From Candidatus Saccharimonadota bacterium (GTDB lineage: Bacteria; Patescibacteriota; Saccharimonadia; Saccharimonadales; SLHW01), in the NCBI GenBank assembly GCA_007132685.1, contig SLOC01000052.1, forward strand, positions 1 to 12,006: 12,006 nt of DNA, given 5' to 3'. Within the stretch, counting starts at the first letter, position 1; every line of letters begins with the position of its first letter. Below are positions 1 through 7,711 of the stretch, piece by piece. Below the pieces are notes generated by a model. The model worked only from the letters and a program-made list of their open reading frames with translations. It did not search any database and was not told the origin of the DNA. The translations under genes and the position numbers were made by a program.

Positions 1-161
1 ATGTAACTACATTTAGCGTGGAATATATCGATAGACAAGGGGAGCCGACCACTCCGGATAATGCTCGGTCAGTCGAGATAGTGCTTGGCTTATCAGCCGA
101 TCGGTTCGGACAAACCCTAGAAGTGTTCCAGGAGACAAGGATGGTATTTCGCAATGAATAA
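1..161 (+). CDS. C-terminal fragment of a PilW/GspJ-like minor pilin
   Basis: An open frame enters from the left edge (codon phase at base 3) and stops at TAA 159-161, giving about 52 residues of the C-terminus of a longer protein. The fragment contains RSVEIVLGLSAD followed by an extended stretch ending FRNE. Type IV minor pilins of the PilW/GspJ type typically end with a 'vrsV.v.l...' strand and a final '.lRN', so I infer this family, but the diagnostic hydrophobic N-terminal helix lies outside the window. Its stop overlaps the start of the next gene by 8 bases (154-161), which implies translational coupling with the PilX-like gene and a minor-pilin operon read left to right. The family call is moderate; that a coding frame ends here is fairly sure because of the overlap and the matching theme of the neighbour. 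Confidence 0.6.
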   Translation, partial: VTTFSVEYIDRQGEPTTPDNARSVEIVLGLSADRFGQTLEVFQETRMVFRNE

Positions 162-1554
162 ACGACGCGTATTACCCAAAGACGAGCAGGGCTCGTTGTT
201 AGTTGCTGGACTCTTAGTCGGTATGCTTATGATAGGTTTAGGTATCGTACTTGGTAATATGGCCACTGCACAATTAGTGAGGACGAACCGTAACATCTCA
301 GAACTAAACGCTTTACAGGTAGCAGAAGCCGGTATAGAAAAATCAATCAGCCAGCTTAATGTCGATGAGGAGTTCACGGGCTTTCCTGATGAGGAATTCT
401 TTAATAATCAGCGGCAAGGCGTCGGTATTTTCACGACGGAAATTATCGATGGCGCCGAAGACGAAAAGTTTATTATCTCTACCGGGTCAGTGTATCGCTA
501 TCAGGATGAAGATGGGGACCCGCTCACCCAGCGACGTTTACGAGTGACAGTTGTTGGCACTGAGTCGGACGGTTTCTCGGTACATACCGGTCCCGGAGGC
601 CTGTTGCTTGGTGGCAATGCCAGTATTACCAACTCCGATGTACATATTAATGGATTTGTCGAACTTGATGGGTTTGCACGAATCGGCACAGAAAACGATC
701 CACGCGGCGTGAACATTGCAAATATTCGTTGCCCACTCGTAAGCAATCCAGGCGACGATTATCCAGAACAGTGCTCATCAGGCAATGAGCCGCTGACGGT
801 TGGCAGTAATGCTCGGATTTATGGCACCGTCTGTGCGACACACCAGACTGATGATACGAATATTTATGAAGGCGATGGAGGAGAAGGGCTAGTAGCGGGC
901 TGTATAGCACCAGAGGTGCAACCGCCAGAGTATGACCGCCAGGCGCACATTGATGAGGTAACGATAGTTGCCCCTTCCAGCGATAACCAATACCGCTGTC
1001 ATGGGTCGAACAATAACGTCACATGGCCAGACGGTCTTCAGCTAAGCGGTAACGTCAACCTTGGCGGTAACTGTACTGTTGTCATCGAGGGTGATATTTA
1101 CATTACCGGAAATTTCCGAACTGGTGGCTCATCGACGGTGCGTATTGCCGATTCAGTTGAGGAAGAGCAACCAAACATTGTGGTAGATGGTGAAATAGAC
1201 GTTGGTGGCTCAGGGCAGTTCATTAGCAATAATCAAGGTGTTGGCGGAAGATTCATGAGCTTTAAGTCCGAAGCAGATTGTAGCCCGGATTGCACCGATT
1301 TATCTGGCAACGATTTGTATAACTCACAGAGTGTTACCACTGTTGATCTTGGTAGTGGAGTAAACCTTGCTGGAATGGTGTTTCAGTCATACTGGGGGAC
1401 AGCACGGTTGGCTGGTGGCGGCAGTGTTGGCGCAATCGCTGGCCAGACGGTAGACTTGCGCGGGTCAGGTACCGTAGTTTTCGGTACGATACTATCATCC
1501 GGCGAGAAAACCTGGCGAGCTACGAGCTACCAGGAACTGCCAGTACTTGACTAG
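154..1554 (+). CDS. PilX-like minor pilin with beta-rich, cysteine-containing body
   Basis: A 466-residue protein. Residues 1-13 are polar and basic and end in E-Q-G; residues 14-36 form one hydrophobic helix, followed by NALQVAEAGIEKS at about 52-64. This is the layout of PilX N-terminal-type minor pilins (the 'A..AEAgi' signature), presumably processed after Gly13. The usual Glu at mature position 5 is absent, as is common in PilX-type proteins. Residues about 140-460 are Gly/Ser/Asn-rich with many short strands of the G-[NS]-x-x-[IV] type, suggesting a parallel beta-helix or bactofilin-like shape. Eight Cys (193, 207, 227, 250, 282, 307, 376, 380) all lie in this presumed external part and could form disulfides. 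ATG154 overlaps the upstream gene's stop; GGAG at 131-134 and AAGG at 137-140 lie upstream. A role as minor pilin or pilus-tip adhesin is inferred. The gene converges on the pilin gene and shares a terminator with it. Confidence 0.75.
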   Translation: MNKRRVLPKDEQGSLLVAGLLVGMLMIGLGIVLGNMATAQLVRTNRNISELNALQVAEAGIEKSISQLNVDEEFTGFPDEEFFNNQRQGVGIFTTEIIDGAEDEKFIISTGSVYRYQDEDGDPLTQRRLRVTVVGTESDGFSVHTGPGGLLLGGNASITNSDVHINGFVELDGFARIGTENDPRGVNIANIRCPLVSNPGDDYPEQCSSGNEPLTVGSNARIYGTVCATHQTDDTNIYEGDGGEGLVAGCIAPEVQPPEYDRQAHIDEVTIVAPSSDNQYRCHGSNNNVTWPDGLQLSGNVNLGGNCTVVIEGDIYITGNFRTGGSSTVRIADSVEEEQPNIVVDGEIDVGGSGQFISNNQGVGGRFMSFKSEADCSPDCTDLSGNDLYNSQSVTTVDLGSGVNLAGMVFQSYWGTARLAGGGSVGAIAGQTVDLRGSGTVVFGTILSSGEKTWRATSYQELPVLD

Positions 1555-1687
1555 TAAGTATCGCTAAACAAAGTAGCTAAAGAAGCCTTAACAGACTGAT
1601 ATTTTACGAGGAACACCCTTATGTTCTTTACTGAAGCGATGCTTCTACTAATCTTGGATTTGCAGGACCAGATAGCAATGATTACTA

Positions 1688-1718
1688 AAAAACCCGGGTG
1701 CTTGAGACCCGGGTTTTT
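1688..1718. terminator. Bidirectional intrinsic terminator between converging pilus units
   Basis: A perfect 12-bp inverted repeat (arms 1688-1699 and 1707-1718, core ACCCGGGT) encloses a 7-base loop. The right arm ends in TTTTT and the left arm begins with AAAAA, so each strand gives a GC-rich stem followed by a U-run. It sits between the stops of the PilX-like gene (+) and the pilin gene (-), exactly where a shared terminator is expected. The rest of the 187-bp gap (1555-1741) holds nothing else that I can support. Confidence 0.93.
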
Positions 1719-1741
1719 CGTTGCAGTTACAGTTATATGTG

Positions 1742-2182
1742 TTACTGCTGATTTTCTCGTACGATAGCGTCACCACTTTCGAGATTGACCGTTAGCGTGT
1801 AACTAGTACAACCACCCAAGTCAACATCACAGCCTCCTGGTTCGTAGATATACTGGTTGACAGCGTTCTCGTCGTCAGTTAAATCACTGGTTGTTCCGTT
1901 TGGATCAGTGAATACTTCTTCATCGAGCCCTTGGAAGTGCTCGTCGCGGAAAGTCTCACTATTCATATCTGCCAGCGTTGGGTACACGGAGTTACCCAAT
2001 GTGTAGTATGTTTCAAGCGCTTGCCGTAGTGATCGTGCATCTGATTCACGCGCAGCGTCACGTGCTCGTTCGTTAGCGCCACCTAGTGCAATTGCGGTAA
2101 TGGTAGCAAGGATACCGATTACGACAATCACGATAAGTAGCTCGATAATTGTAAAACCTTTTTGATTCGTTTGAGTTGTCAT
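1742..2182 (-). CDS. pilA: Type IV major pilin (prepilin-type N-terminal domain)
   Basis: A 146-residue prepilin. The short leader ends K8-G9 and is followed by FTIIELLIVIVVIGILATI, the classic class III signal: prepilin peptidase would cut after Gly9, leaving N-methyl-Phe, with Glu at mature position 5. The hydrophobic helix continues into an amphipathic helix (ARDAARESDARSLRQALETYY), then a small C-terminal head. Two Cys in G-G-C-x5-G-G-C near the end could close a disulfide loop as in other pilins. ATG2182 is preceded by a strong AAGGAGG (2194-2200, minus strand, 11-base spacing) and by its own promoter. It lies downstream of pilB-pilC in the same orientation, so it can be made from both the long operon and its own start. 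It is the most pilin-like protein in the window and probably the major subunit; the symbol follows function and is not a specific orthology claim. Confidence 0.9.
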   Translation of the reverse strand: MTTQTNQKGFTIIELLIVIVVIGILATITAIALGGANERARDAARESDARSLRQALETYYTLGNSVYPTLADMNSETFRDEHFQGLDEEVFTDPNGTTSDLTDDENAVNQYIYEPGGCDVDLGGCTSYTLTVNLESGDAIVRENQQ

Positions 2183-2258
2183 TTCTGACCCACCCTCCTT
2201 ATTACTTGTTGCTTATTGTTTTGACTGTTAGGGAGCTTTCCCATGCGTCTAAGTAGTA

Positions 2259-2286
2259 ATTATAAACATAAGAGTGATTGCGTCAA
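2259..2286 (-). promoter_or_regulatory. Sigma70-type promoter of the pilin gene
   Basis: On the minus strand TTGACG (2286-2281) and TATAAT (2264-2259) are separated by 16 bases, matching 5 and 6 of 6 consensus positions. It lies just after the pilC stop and about 75 bases before the pilin start, so a start near 2252 would give a leader of about 70 nt with a full Shine-Dalgarno site. This would let the major pilin be made in excess over pilB and pilC. Confidence 0.8.
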
Positions 2287-2294
2287 GCGTGATA

Positions 2295-3503
2295 CTACTG
2301 AATGTTCTGGCTCAATGAGGCAATTGGCCCCATTACGCTGATAGCGATGAGCCCTACCATACCCCCAAGTACAACAATCATAAGTGGTTCAATGATAGAG
2401 CTGAGGCCATCGATCGTCGCCTCGACCTCTTCTTCATAAAAATCAGCGACCTTCACTAAAATCACATCTATCTGTCCGGTCTCTTCACCAATGGCAATCA
2501 TCTGGGAGACGATGGGCGGAAAATGCTTACTTTGCGAGAGTGGATCAGAGATGAGTTTGCCGTTCTTTACTTCCTTGGCAGTCGCGTCAAGCTCTTCTTG
2601 TATGACGACATTGCCGATTGCCCCTCCGGTCACATTAAGTGCATCGAGTACTCCTACGCCAGCTGCCATAAGTGACGAGAAAGTTCGTGCAAATCGAGCG
2701 ATTGCCACCTTGGTAACGATGGTTTTTATTACGGGAATCTTCAGTAGTAAGCTGTGAAACTGTCGCTTTCCTTTCGGTGTCTTGATGTAGCGCAACACAC
2801 TAAAGCCAAGCGCACCCATTGCTATAAAAATCAATACCGCAAATGACTGCATAAAATCACTTATTGCCAGAAGTGCTCTCGTGAGCGCTGGTAGTTCCGC
2901 GCCACCACCCAGATCTTGCAAGATCTCGCCAAGTTGAGGGATAACGAACATCATAATCGCAAAGAACGCGATAATTGTTATACACAGTATGACAATCGGA
3001 TAGGTCATGGCGCTTTTTATTTTGCGCCGCATGCTCGCGTCAGATTCGAGCTGAGATGCTAGTCGTTTTAAGATTTCATCTAAGATTCCGCCCGCCTCAC
3101 CAGCTCGTACCATATTGACGTACACGCTAGAAAAAACCTTTGGATGTTTCTCAAACGCATCACCCAGTGCAGTGCCACCCTCGATATCTTTGGAGATTTT
3201 TCCAATCACTTGTTTGAATGAGTCACTATCAGTTTGCTGATGCAAAGTGTTAAAAGAGCGGGTAAGCGGGACGCCTGCAGAAATCATCGTCGAGAGTTGC
3301 CGCGTAAAACCGGCCAAGTCCTTGAGCTTTACCTTTTCACCACCAAACAAGTTAAGGTTGCTCTTTTGTTTTTCTTCTTTTATAACGACCGGCCGAGCAC
3401 CTTGTTTGGTCAATGTTTCCGCGAGCGCTTGCTTGGAAACTGCATCAGCTGAACCCTTGACGGTCTTACCCTCTTTATTGGTTGCGGTGTAGGTAAACTT
3501 CAT
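2295..3503 (-). CDS. pilC: Type IV pilus inner-membrane platform protein PilC (GspF family)
   Basis: A 402-residue protein of normal family length. After an N-terminal beta segment (MKFTYTATNKEGKTVKG) come two T2SSF domains, about residues 65-190 and 268-393. Three hydrophobic segments are visible at about 168-190, 215-240 and 370-396. Family hallmarks are present: STMISAGVPL and SLMAAGVGVLDAL at equivalent places in the two halves, MVRAGEAGG and AIGEETGQID in the repeated motif, and the ending MGPIASLSQNIQ. PilC is the membrane platform that couples PilB ATP hydrolysis to pilin extrusion. The start ATG3503 lies 3 bases after the pilB stop, with GAGGA just upstream inside the pilB end, which indicates a tightly coupled operon. 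Confidence 0.95.
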   Translation of the reverse strand: MKFTYTATNKEGKTVKGSADAVSKQALAETLTKQGARPVVIKEEKQKSNLNLFGGEKVKLKDLAGFTRQLSTMISAGVPLTRSFNTLHQQTDSDSFKQVIGKISKDIEGGTALGDAFEKHPKVFSSVYVNMVRAGEAGGILDEILKRLASQLESDASMRRKIKSAMTYPIVILCITIIAFFAIMMFVIPQLGEILQDLGGGAELPALTRALLAISDFMQSFAVLIFIAMGALGFSVLRYIKTPKGKRQFHSLLLKIPVIKTIVTKVAIARFARTFSSLMAAGVGVLDALNVTGGAIGNVVIQEELDATAKEVKNGKLISDPLSQSKHFPPIVSQMIAIGEETGQIDVILVKVADFYEEEVEATIDGLSSIIEPLMIVVLGGMVGLIAISVMGPIASLSQNIQ

Positions 3504-3506
3504 GCA

Positions 3507-5315
3507 CTAATCCTCAGCTGTGACCCGAAGTATTTCTTCGATTGACGTCTGCCCACGCAGCGCCTTAATAAAGCCATCAGTCTGCATGGTTATCATGCCT
3601 TCCTTTATGGCTTGCTCTTGTATCTCGTCGCTAGTGGAATTGGCGACGATGAGCTTTTCTATGGCATTAGAGTTCCCAAGTACCTCGTAAATACCAATCC
3701 GACCTTTGTAGCCTATGCCACCGCAACTATCACAACCATTGTCATGCGCCTTCCAGATTTGCTTGATTGATGATTCGGAGGTACTGAGATTGTCATCTTT
3801 TTTATTCTTGTCAGTCGCGGTACCAACTCCGCCCTCTTGGGCAAGCTTTTCAAGCTGGTGTACGTGCTTCATCTTGTCAGAATCGTCCGTACCGAAAATT
3901 TCGTGTATCTTTTTGAGCTCGTTACTATCTGGCTTAACTGCTTCTCGGCAGTCAGTGCAGAGTCGTCTGACCAGTCGTTGACCAACGACTGCGCGTACAG
4001 TGCTTGCAATAAGAAACGGCTCGATATTCATATCCAGCAATCGCGGTAGACAGGTTGCTGCATTGTTGGTGTGAAGCGTGGCAAACACGAGGTGTCCGGT
4101 CAACGCAGCCTGTACGCCGAGGCCAGCAGTCTCTGAATCACGAATCTCACCTACCATGATAATGTTCGGGTCTTGCCTAAGCAGTGCACGTAAACCTGCC
4201 GCAAAGGTCATGTTTGCCTTTGGATTAACCTGGGTTTGGTTTGCGCCAGGTATCTTGTATTCAACTGGGTCCTCGATGGTCGAAATATTGACACTCGGCT
4301 TATTTAGGAAACTCAGAACACTAAAAAGACTGGTTGATTTACCAGAACCAGTCGGGCCGGTTACGAGCACCATGCCGTGTGGCTGGGTAATTGCATTGTT
4401 TATAAGATCCAGCGAAGGTCCCCAATACCCTAACTCTTCGAGGGTAATTGGCTTACCTGATTCATTGAGGATACGCATGACAACCTTTTCGCCCTCAGCT
4501 ATTGGCAGAGTAGACACACGTAGCGCGAACATGTCAGCGCCGACTTGAATTTTGAAGCGCCCATCTTGAGGGGCTCGACGTTCGTCAATTTTCAAGTTAG
4601 CCAATATCTTGATACGAGAGACCAAGGCATTTTGTACGCGCTTAGGAAGCTTGTTAGCTTCTCGCAAAACGCCATCAACTCGGTAGCGCACGACAACGTG
4701 GTTATCTCTGGGCTCAATGTGTACATCGCTCGCATTGCTCCGAATAGCGTATTCGATTAAGAGGTTGACGGTCTGAGCGATTGGAGAATCTTCTGCTAAA
4801 TCGTCTTCATCGATTTCTTCTTCGTCACTAACATCCTCAAGATCTTCGTCTGAGACTACTTTTGTCAACTCGCTGCCGATGTTGCCACGGTACTGATCAA
4901 GCGCTGCTTGGATTTGGCTTCGGGTGGCAATATGAATTTTGATATCGTCACCGAGCTGTTTTTTCAAGAAGCTCGTTGCCTGGATATCATCAGGGTCTTC
5001 CATCGCGAGCAGCTTCATTCCGTCTTTATCGACGTCGAATAAAACCACGGCATATTGCCTGGCGATGCGCTCTGGTATTAGGCGAAGCACCTCACGCTTT
5101 ATTTCTTTGGGCTGCAACTCAACAAATGGAACATCTACTTCCTCAGCGTAGAGTTTGGTGATTTCCTTCTCGCTAATAAGCCCATTACTAATAGCAAGGT
5201 CTTGAAGCGGGCGCTTTTCTGCGGATTCTTGCTCGCGCAGCGACTTTAGCTGGTCCGCCTTGGCTTTGCCAGCGTCAATAAGCAGTTTTTCGACCAGAGA
5301 GTCTGATATACGCAT
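3507..5315 (-). CDS. pilB: Type IV pilus assembly ATPase PilB (GspE family)
   Basis: A 602-residue secretion ATPase that powers pilus extension from the cytoplasmic face. Residues 1-150 are a GspE/MshE-type N-terminal domain (LLIDAGKAKADQLKSL...). A very acidic linker (about 155-176) leads to the ATPase: Walker A GPTGSGKST (320-328), Asp box STIEDPVEY (345-353), Walker B region IIMVGEIRD (385-393) and His box GHLVFATLHTNN (407-418). The zinc-binding Cys pairs are C453/C456 and C528/C531. They are separated by about 71 charged, low-complexity residues, which looks longer than in typical PilB proteins. ATG5315 fits the family N-terminus. A TATAAT box ends only 14 bases upstream and no Shine-Dalgarno site is seen, so the mRNA is probably almost leaderless. 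First gene of pilB-pilC-pilin. Confidence 0.95.
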   Translation of the reverse strand: MRISDSLVEKLLIDAGKAKADQLKSLREQESAEKRPLQDLAISNGLISEKEITKLYAEEVDVPFVELQPKEIKREVLRLIPERIARQYAVVLFDVDKDGMKLLAMEDPDDIQATSFLKKQLGDDIKIHIATRSQIQAALDQYRGNIGSELTKVVSDEDLEDVSDEEEIDEDDLAEDSPIAQTVNLLIEYAIRSNASDVHIEPRDNHVVVRYRVDGVLREANKLPKRVQNALVSRIKILANLKIDERRAPQDGRFKIQVGADMFALRVSTLPIAEGEKVVMRILNESGKPITLEELGYWGPSLDLINNAITQPHGMVLVTGPTGSGKSTSLFSVLSFLNKPSVNISTIEDPVEYKIPGANQTQVNPKANMTFAAGLRALLRQDPNIIMVGEIRDSETAGLGVQAALTGHLVFATLHTNNAATCLPRLLDMNIEPFLIASTVRAVVGQRLVRRLCTDCREAVKPDSNELKKIHEIFGTDDSDKMKHVHQLEKLAQEGGVGTATDKNKKDDNLSTSESSIKQIWKAHDNGCDSCGGIGYKGRIGIYEVLGNSNAIEKLIVANSTSDEIQEQAIKEGMITMQTDGFIKALRGQTSIEEILRVTAED

Positions 5316-5329
5316 ACAGGTTATGCTTG

Positions 5330-5358
5330 ATTATAACGCAATCAGAACAGCTTGCTAA
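5330..5358 (-). promoter_or_regulatory. Promoter of the pilB operon, giving a very short leader
   Basis: Minus strand TTAGCA (5358-5353), 17-base spacer, TATAAT (5335-5330). The -10 is perfect and the -35 matches 4 of 6. The predicted start lies about 8 bases before ATG5315, leaving no room for a ribosome binding site. It is back to back with the recA promoter. Confidence 0.65.
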
Positions 5359-5361
5359 ACG

Positions 5362-5390
5362 TTTTTAGTCAAAAGGGTGTTTGTTATACT
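5362..5390 (+). promoter_or_regulatory. Promoter of recA-recX with extended -10
   Basis: TATACT at 5385-5390 is preceded by TG at 5382-5383, giving an extended -10 (TGTTATACT). The best -35 at 17-base spacing is a weak TTTTTA at 5362-5367, as is often tolerated with an extended -10. Transcription would start near 5397, about 40 bases before the GTG start. No LexA/SOS-type dyad is seen here. Confidence 0.6.
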
Positions 5391-5436
5391 AGTACAAAAT
5401 GTGGGTAACAGTTAAATAACAAGGGAGTAATCACGC

Positions 5437-6483
5437 GTGGCCAAAAAATCAACCAAGTCGACCAAGAAGGCAAAAGATACGAACAAAGCGGCCGAATCAG
5501 ACGGCAAGAGTAAGGCGCTCAACCTTGCCCTAGATACAATCGAGAAACAGTATGGCAAAGGTTCAATTATGCGACTTGGTGAAGGGTATGGTGAAGACAT
5601 CGAAACTATTCCATCAGGCAGCCTTAGCCTGGACTTAGCGCTCGGCGGTGGTATCCCGAGGGGGCGAATCGTTGAGATATATGGTCCAGAAAGCTCTGGT
5701 AAAACCACAGTAACATTGCATGCCATCGCGCAAATTCAAAAAAAGGGTGGCACAGCAGCGTTTATCGATGCCGAGCATGCTCTTGACCCGCAATATGCCA
5801 AGCGCATCGGCGTAAATACTGATGACCTTTTACTCTCTCAGCCTGACAATGGCGAACAAGCACTCGAGATTACCGAAACGCTTGTGCGGAGTAACGCCGT
5901 TGATCTTATCGTTGTTGACTCGGTGGCGGCATTAGTTCCTCGTGCAGAGATTGAGGGCGAGATGGGTGATAGTCACATGGGCTTGCAGGCACGGCTGATG
6001 AGTCAGGCACTTAGAAAATTAACCGGAGTGATTTCTCGTAGCAAGGCAACAGTCATCTTCATTAACCAGATTCGTATGAAAATCGGTGTTATGTTTGGTA
6101 ACCCAGAGACGACGACTGGCGGTAATGCACTAAAGTTCTACTCATCAGTTCGTATGGATATTCGACGCATTTCTCAGATTAAAAAAGGCGAGGATATCAT
6201 TGGCAACCGCACAAGAGTAAAGGTGGTCAAAAATAAAATGGCTCCGCCATTTCGTCAAGCCGAATTTGACATCATGTACAACAAGGGTATTTCGCTTACG
6301 GGTGACATACTAGACTTAGCTGTAAAACATGAGTTAGTCGAAAAATCTGGCCCATGGTTCACCTTTGATGACCAGAAGTTTTCAGGTCGTGAAAGCATTC
6401 GCAAATACCTAGAAGAAAACCCGAAAGCCGTCGATACTCTATCGGCAAAGATTAAAGAAGCTGCTCAGCAAGAGGATAATTGA
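5437..6483 (+). CDS. recA: Recombinase RecA
   Basis: A 348-residue RecA, the ATP-dependent strand-exchange protein of homologous recombination and DNA repair. Walker A GPESSGKT is at 83-90, the catalytic-Glu segment [10 protein letters not shown] at 109-118, and Walker [11 protein letters not shown] at 157-166. DNA-binding loop L1 spans about 173-195 and L2 about 212-233, the latter matching the near-invariant [20 protein letters not shown]. The first 26 residues form a Lys/Ser/Thr-rich tail ([11 protein letters not shown]...), longer than in E. coli RecA, and the acidic C-terminal tail is short. Start GTG5437 has AAGGGAG (5421-5427) 9 bases upstream. Its TGA stop overlaps the TTG start of recX, so the two are co-translated. 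It is divergent from the pilus operon; a link between DNA uptake and recombination is an inference only. Confidence 0.99.
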   Translation: MAKKSTKSTKKAKDTNKAAESDGKSKALNLALDTIEKQYGKGSIMRLGEGYGEDIETIPSGSLSLDLALGGGIPRGRIVEIYGPESSGKTTVTLHAIAQIQKKGGTAAFIDAEHALDPQYAKRIGVNTDDLLLSQPDNGEQALEITETLVRSNAVDLIVVDSVAALVPRAEIEGEMGDSHMGLQARLMSQALRKLTGVISRSKATVIFINQIRMKIGVMFGNPETTTGGNALKFYSSVRMDIRRISQIKKGEDIIGNRTRVKVVKNKMAPPFRQAEFDIMYNKGISLTGDILDLAVKHELVEKSGPWFTFDDQKFSGRESIRKYLEENPKAVDTLSAKIKEAAQQEDN

Positions 6484-7109
6484 CCAAACAACCAACCAGC
6501 TACACTGTTACCGCTATCGAACCACAGGTAAAGCGACCTGATCGATACTCAGTTTTTTTAAATGGTAAATTCTGGTGTGGTTTGTCGGCGCAAGGGCTAC
6601 TTGACAGCAAGCTGAGGCAAGGGGATGAGCTCAGCAAACAACAAGCCACAGAACTCAAAGAGAAAGCGCAAACCGATGCCTTATTCAGCCGAACGCTTGA
6701 TTGGTTGTCCAGGCGACCTCGCAGCAAGTGGGAAGTTGAGCAATATTTACGCAAGAAAGAAGTGCCGCCATCAACGATTGATGATTTTATGCAGCTACTC
6801 GCTGAAAAGCAGCTTATAAACGATGAGTTGTTTGCTTCGTCGTGGGTGGTTAGTCGCCGATTACTTAAGCCAATTAGCCGTCGCAAACTACAGGCAGAAC
6901 TAAGGCAAAAACGAGTAAGCGATGAAATTATCCAGTATGTACTAAAACAGGATGATGCAGACGAACTTGTCGTACTGAAAGATATGATAATAAAAAGAAG
7001 ACAACAGACACGCTACCGTGACGACACAAAACTCATGCAATATTTATCTCGCCAGGGTTTTAATTACGGTGATATCAAGCAGGCTTTCGAGGAGCTTGCT
7101 AGCCAGTAA
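6480..7109 (+). CDS. recX: RecA regulator RecX
   Basis: A 209-residue RecX-family protein. An N-terminal beta segment (YTVTAIEPQ...[15 protein letters not shown]) is followed by three-helix repeats: about 60-105 with [17 protein letters not shown], about 110-155 with [12 protein letters not shown] and [13 protein letters not shown], and a final repeat ending [15 protein letters not shown]. RecX binds the RecA filament and limits or modulates its activity. The start is TTG6480, overlapping the recA stop as TTGA. An AGAGGA (6471-6476) within the recA end serves as a close ribosome binding site, and no other start upstream of the conserved region is available. The recA-recX pair is a widespread arrangement. 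The 3' end overlaps the opposing PRC-barrel gene by 11 bases. Confidence 0.93.
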   Translation: MTKQPTSYTVTAIEPQVKRPDRYSVFLNGKFWCGLSAQGLLDSKLRQGDELSKQQATELKEKAQTDALFSRTLDWLSRRPRSKWEVEQYLRKKEVPPSTIDDFMQLLAEKQLINDELFASSWVVSRRLLKPISRRKLQAELRQKRVSDEIIQYVLKQDDADELVVLKDMIIKRRQQTRYRDDTKLMQYLSRQGFNYGDIKQAFEELASQ

Positions 7110-7626
7110 CCGGCTTGGTTACTACTTGTGGCTTTACAGGAGTGTGCTGCAAGGGGTCTTTAATCGTTATTTTTTTATCGTCTACCTCGATGATTTGATT
7201 ACGATCAACACTAAGTTGACCGTCGCTCAAGCTTTTGAGCATACTCTGGCCGACATATAATTTCTGAACGTAGAGTGTCTCTGAATCAACGGCAAAATCT
7301 ACTACCTTGCCGAGCTTTTTCTCTTTGGTTACTACTGTTTTACCGATGAGCTCAAAGTCTATTTTCAATAATTTTTGGAATCTTACGAGGTCGTCGGGCT
7401 CGCTAAGCACTTCGTAATCATCGACAACAAATCCTTGTTTTATGTGATCACGAATATCTTGCGATAACAATACCAAGTGTTCACGGTTGAACGAGTCTTC
7501 ACAATGAAAACCGATTATTTTTAAATTATCAGGATTAAATATTGGTCGTTTGGCAGTTGCAACTCTGCCACCTGTACGGAGGCTCATAACTGGCTGCTCA
7601 GTTATAGATTTGGCAACTATCAGCAT
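7099..7626 (-). CDS. Tandem PRC-barrel domain protein, function unknown
   Basis: A 175-residue soluble protein without signal peptide or membrane segment. Two PRC-barrel-like halves can be seen: about 10-80 (PVMSLRTGGRVATAKRPIF...IIGFHCE) and about 92-158 (ELIGKTVVTKEKKLGKVVDFAVD...QIIEVDDKKITIKD), followed by a Pro/Val/Thr tail. The second half has the classic G-K-V-x-D-F-x-V-D strand pattern. PRC-barrel folds occur in RimM and photosynthetic reaction centres, but that does not reveal this protein's job. Related-looking double-PRC proteins are, to my knowledge, common in Saccharibacteria. ATG7626 lies only 6 bases after a TATACT -10 box (7638-7633), so translation is probably leaderless. It is divergent from tsaE-tsaB and overlaps the end of recX by 11 bases. 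Confidence 0.8.
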   Translation of the reverse strand: MLIVAKSITEQPVMSLRTGGRVATAKRPIFNPDNLKIIGFHCEDSFNREHLVLLSQDIRDHIKQGFVVDDYEVLSEPDDLVRFQKLLKIDFELIGKTVVTKEKKLGKVVDFAVDSETLYVQKLYVGQSMLKSLSDGQLSVDRNQIIEVDDKKITIKDPLQHTPVKPQVVTKPVTG

Positions 7627-7632
7627 AGTGAT

Positions 7633-7638
7633 AGTATA
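7633..7638 (-). promoter_or_regulatory. -10 box of the PRC-barrel gene (leaderless start)
   Basis: Minus strand TATACT ends 6 bases before ATG7626, so the transcript would begin at or within a base or two of the start codon. No good -35 is seen at 16-18 bases. The box overlaps the left arm of an inverted repeat (7635-7664), so a regulator binding there could replace or block -35 contacts. Confidence 0.5.
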
Positions 7639-7664
7639 GCGTGAGCTGTCGATATCATGCTATA
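7635..7664. repeat. Inverted repeat in the PRC/tsaE divergent promoter region
   Basis: Arms TATAGCGTGA (7635-7644) and TCATGCTATA (7655-7664) are complementary at 9 of 10 positions, the tenth being a G-T pair, around a 10-base centre. The left arm covers the -10 of the PRC gene and the right arm ends 2 bases before the tsaE -35. This is a plausible shared operator; no regulator is identified. Confidence 0.5.
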
Positions 7665-7666
7665 GC

Positions 7667-7695
7667 TTGACCAAATTCATTTACACTTCGATACT
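7667..7695 (+). promoter_or_regulatory. Promoter of tsaE-tsaB
   Basis: TTGACC (7667-7672), 17-base spacer, GATACT (7690-7695): 5 of 6 and 4 of 6 consensus matches at ideal spacing. The start would fall near 7702, about 10 bases before ATG7712, again giving a leader too short for a Shine-Dalgarno site. Confidence 0.55.
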
Positions 7696-7711
7696 AAAAC
7701 TGCACGACATC

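Noticed and set aside
1621..1767. A 48-codon + strand ORF with GAGGA upstream
   Set aside because: It runs through the bidirectional terminator and into the 3' end of the pilin gene; composition is unremarkable and no family is recognised.
5341..5370. Possible LexA/SOS operator before recA
   Set aside because: GAAC at 5345 has no paired GTTC at the right spacing, so no SOS box can be supported.
7667..7711. TTG7667 as the start of tsaE
   Set aside because: It coincides with the probable -35 box and adds 15 residues not typical of the family; ATG7712 fits better.
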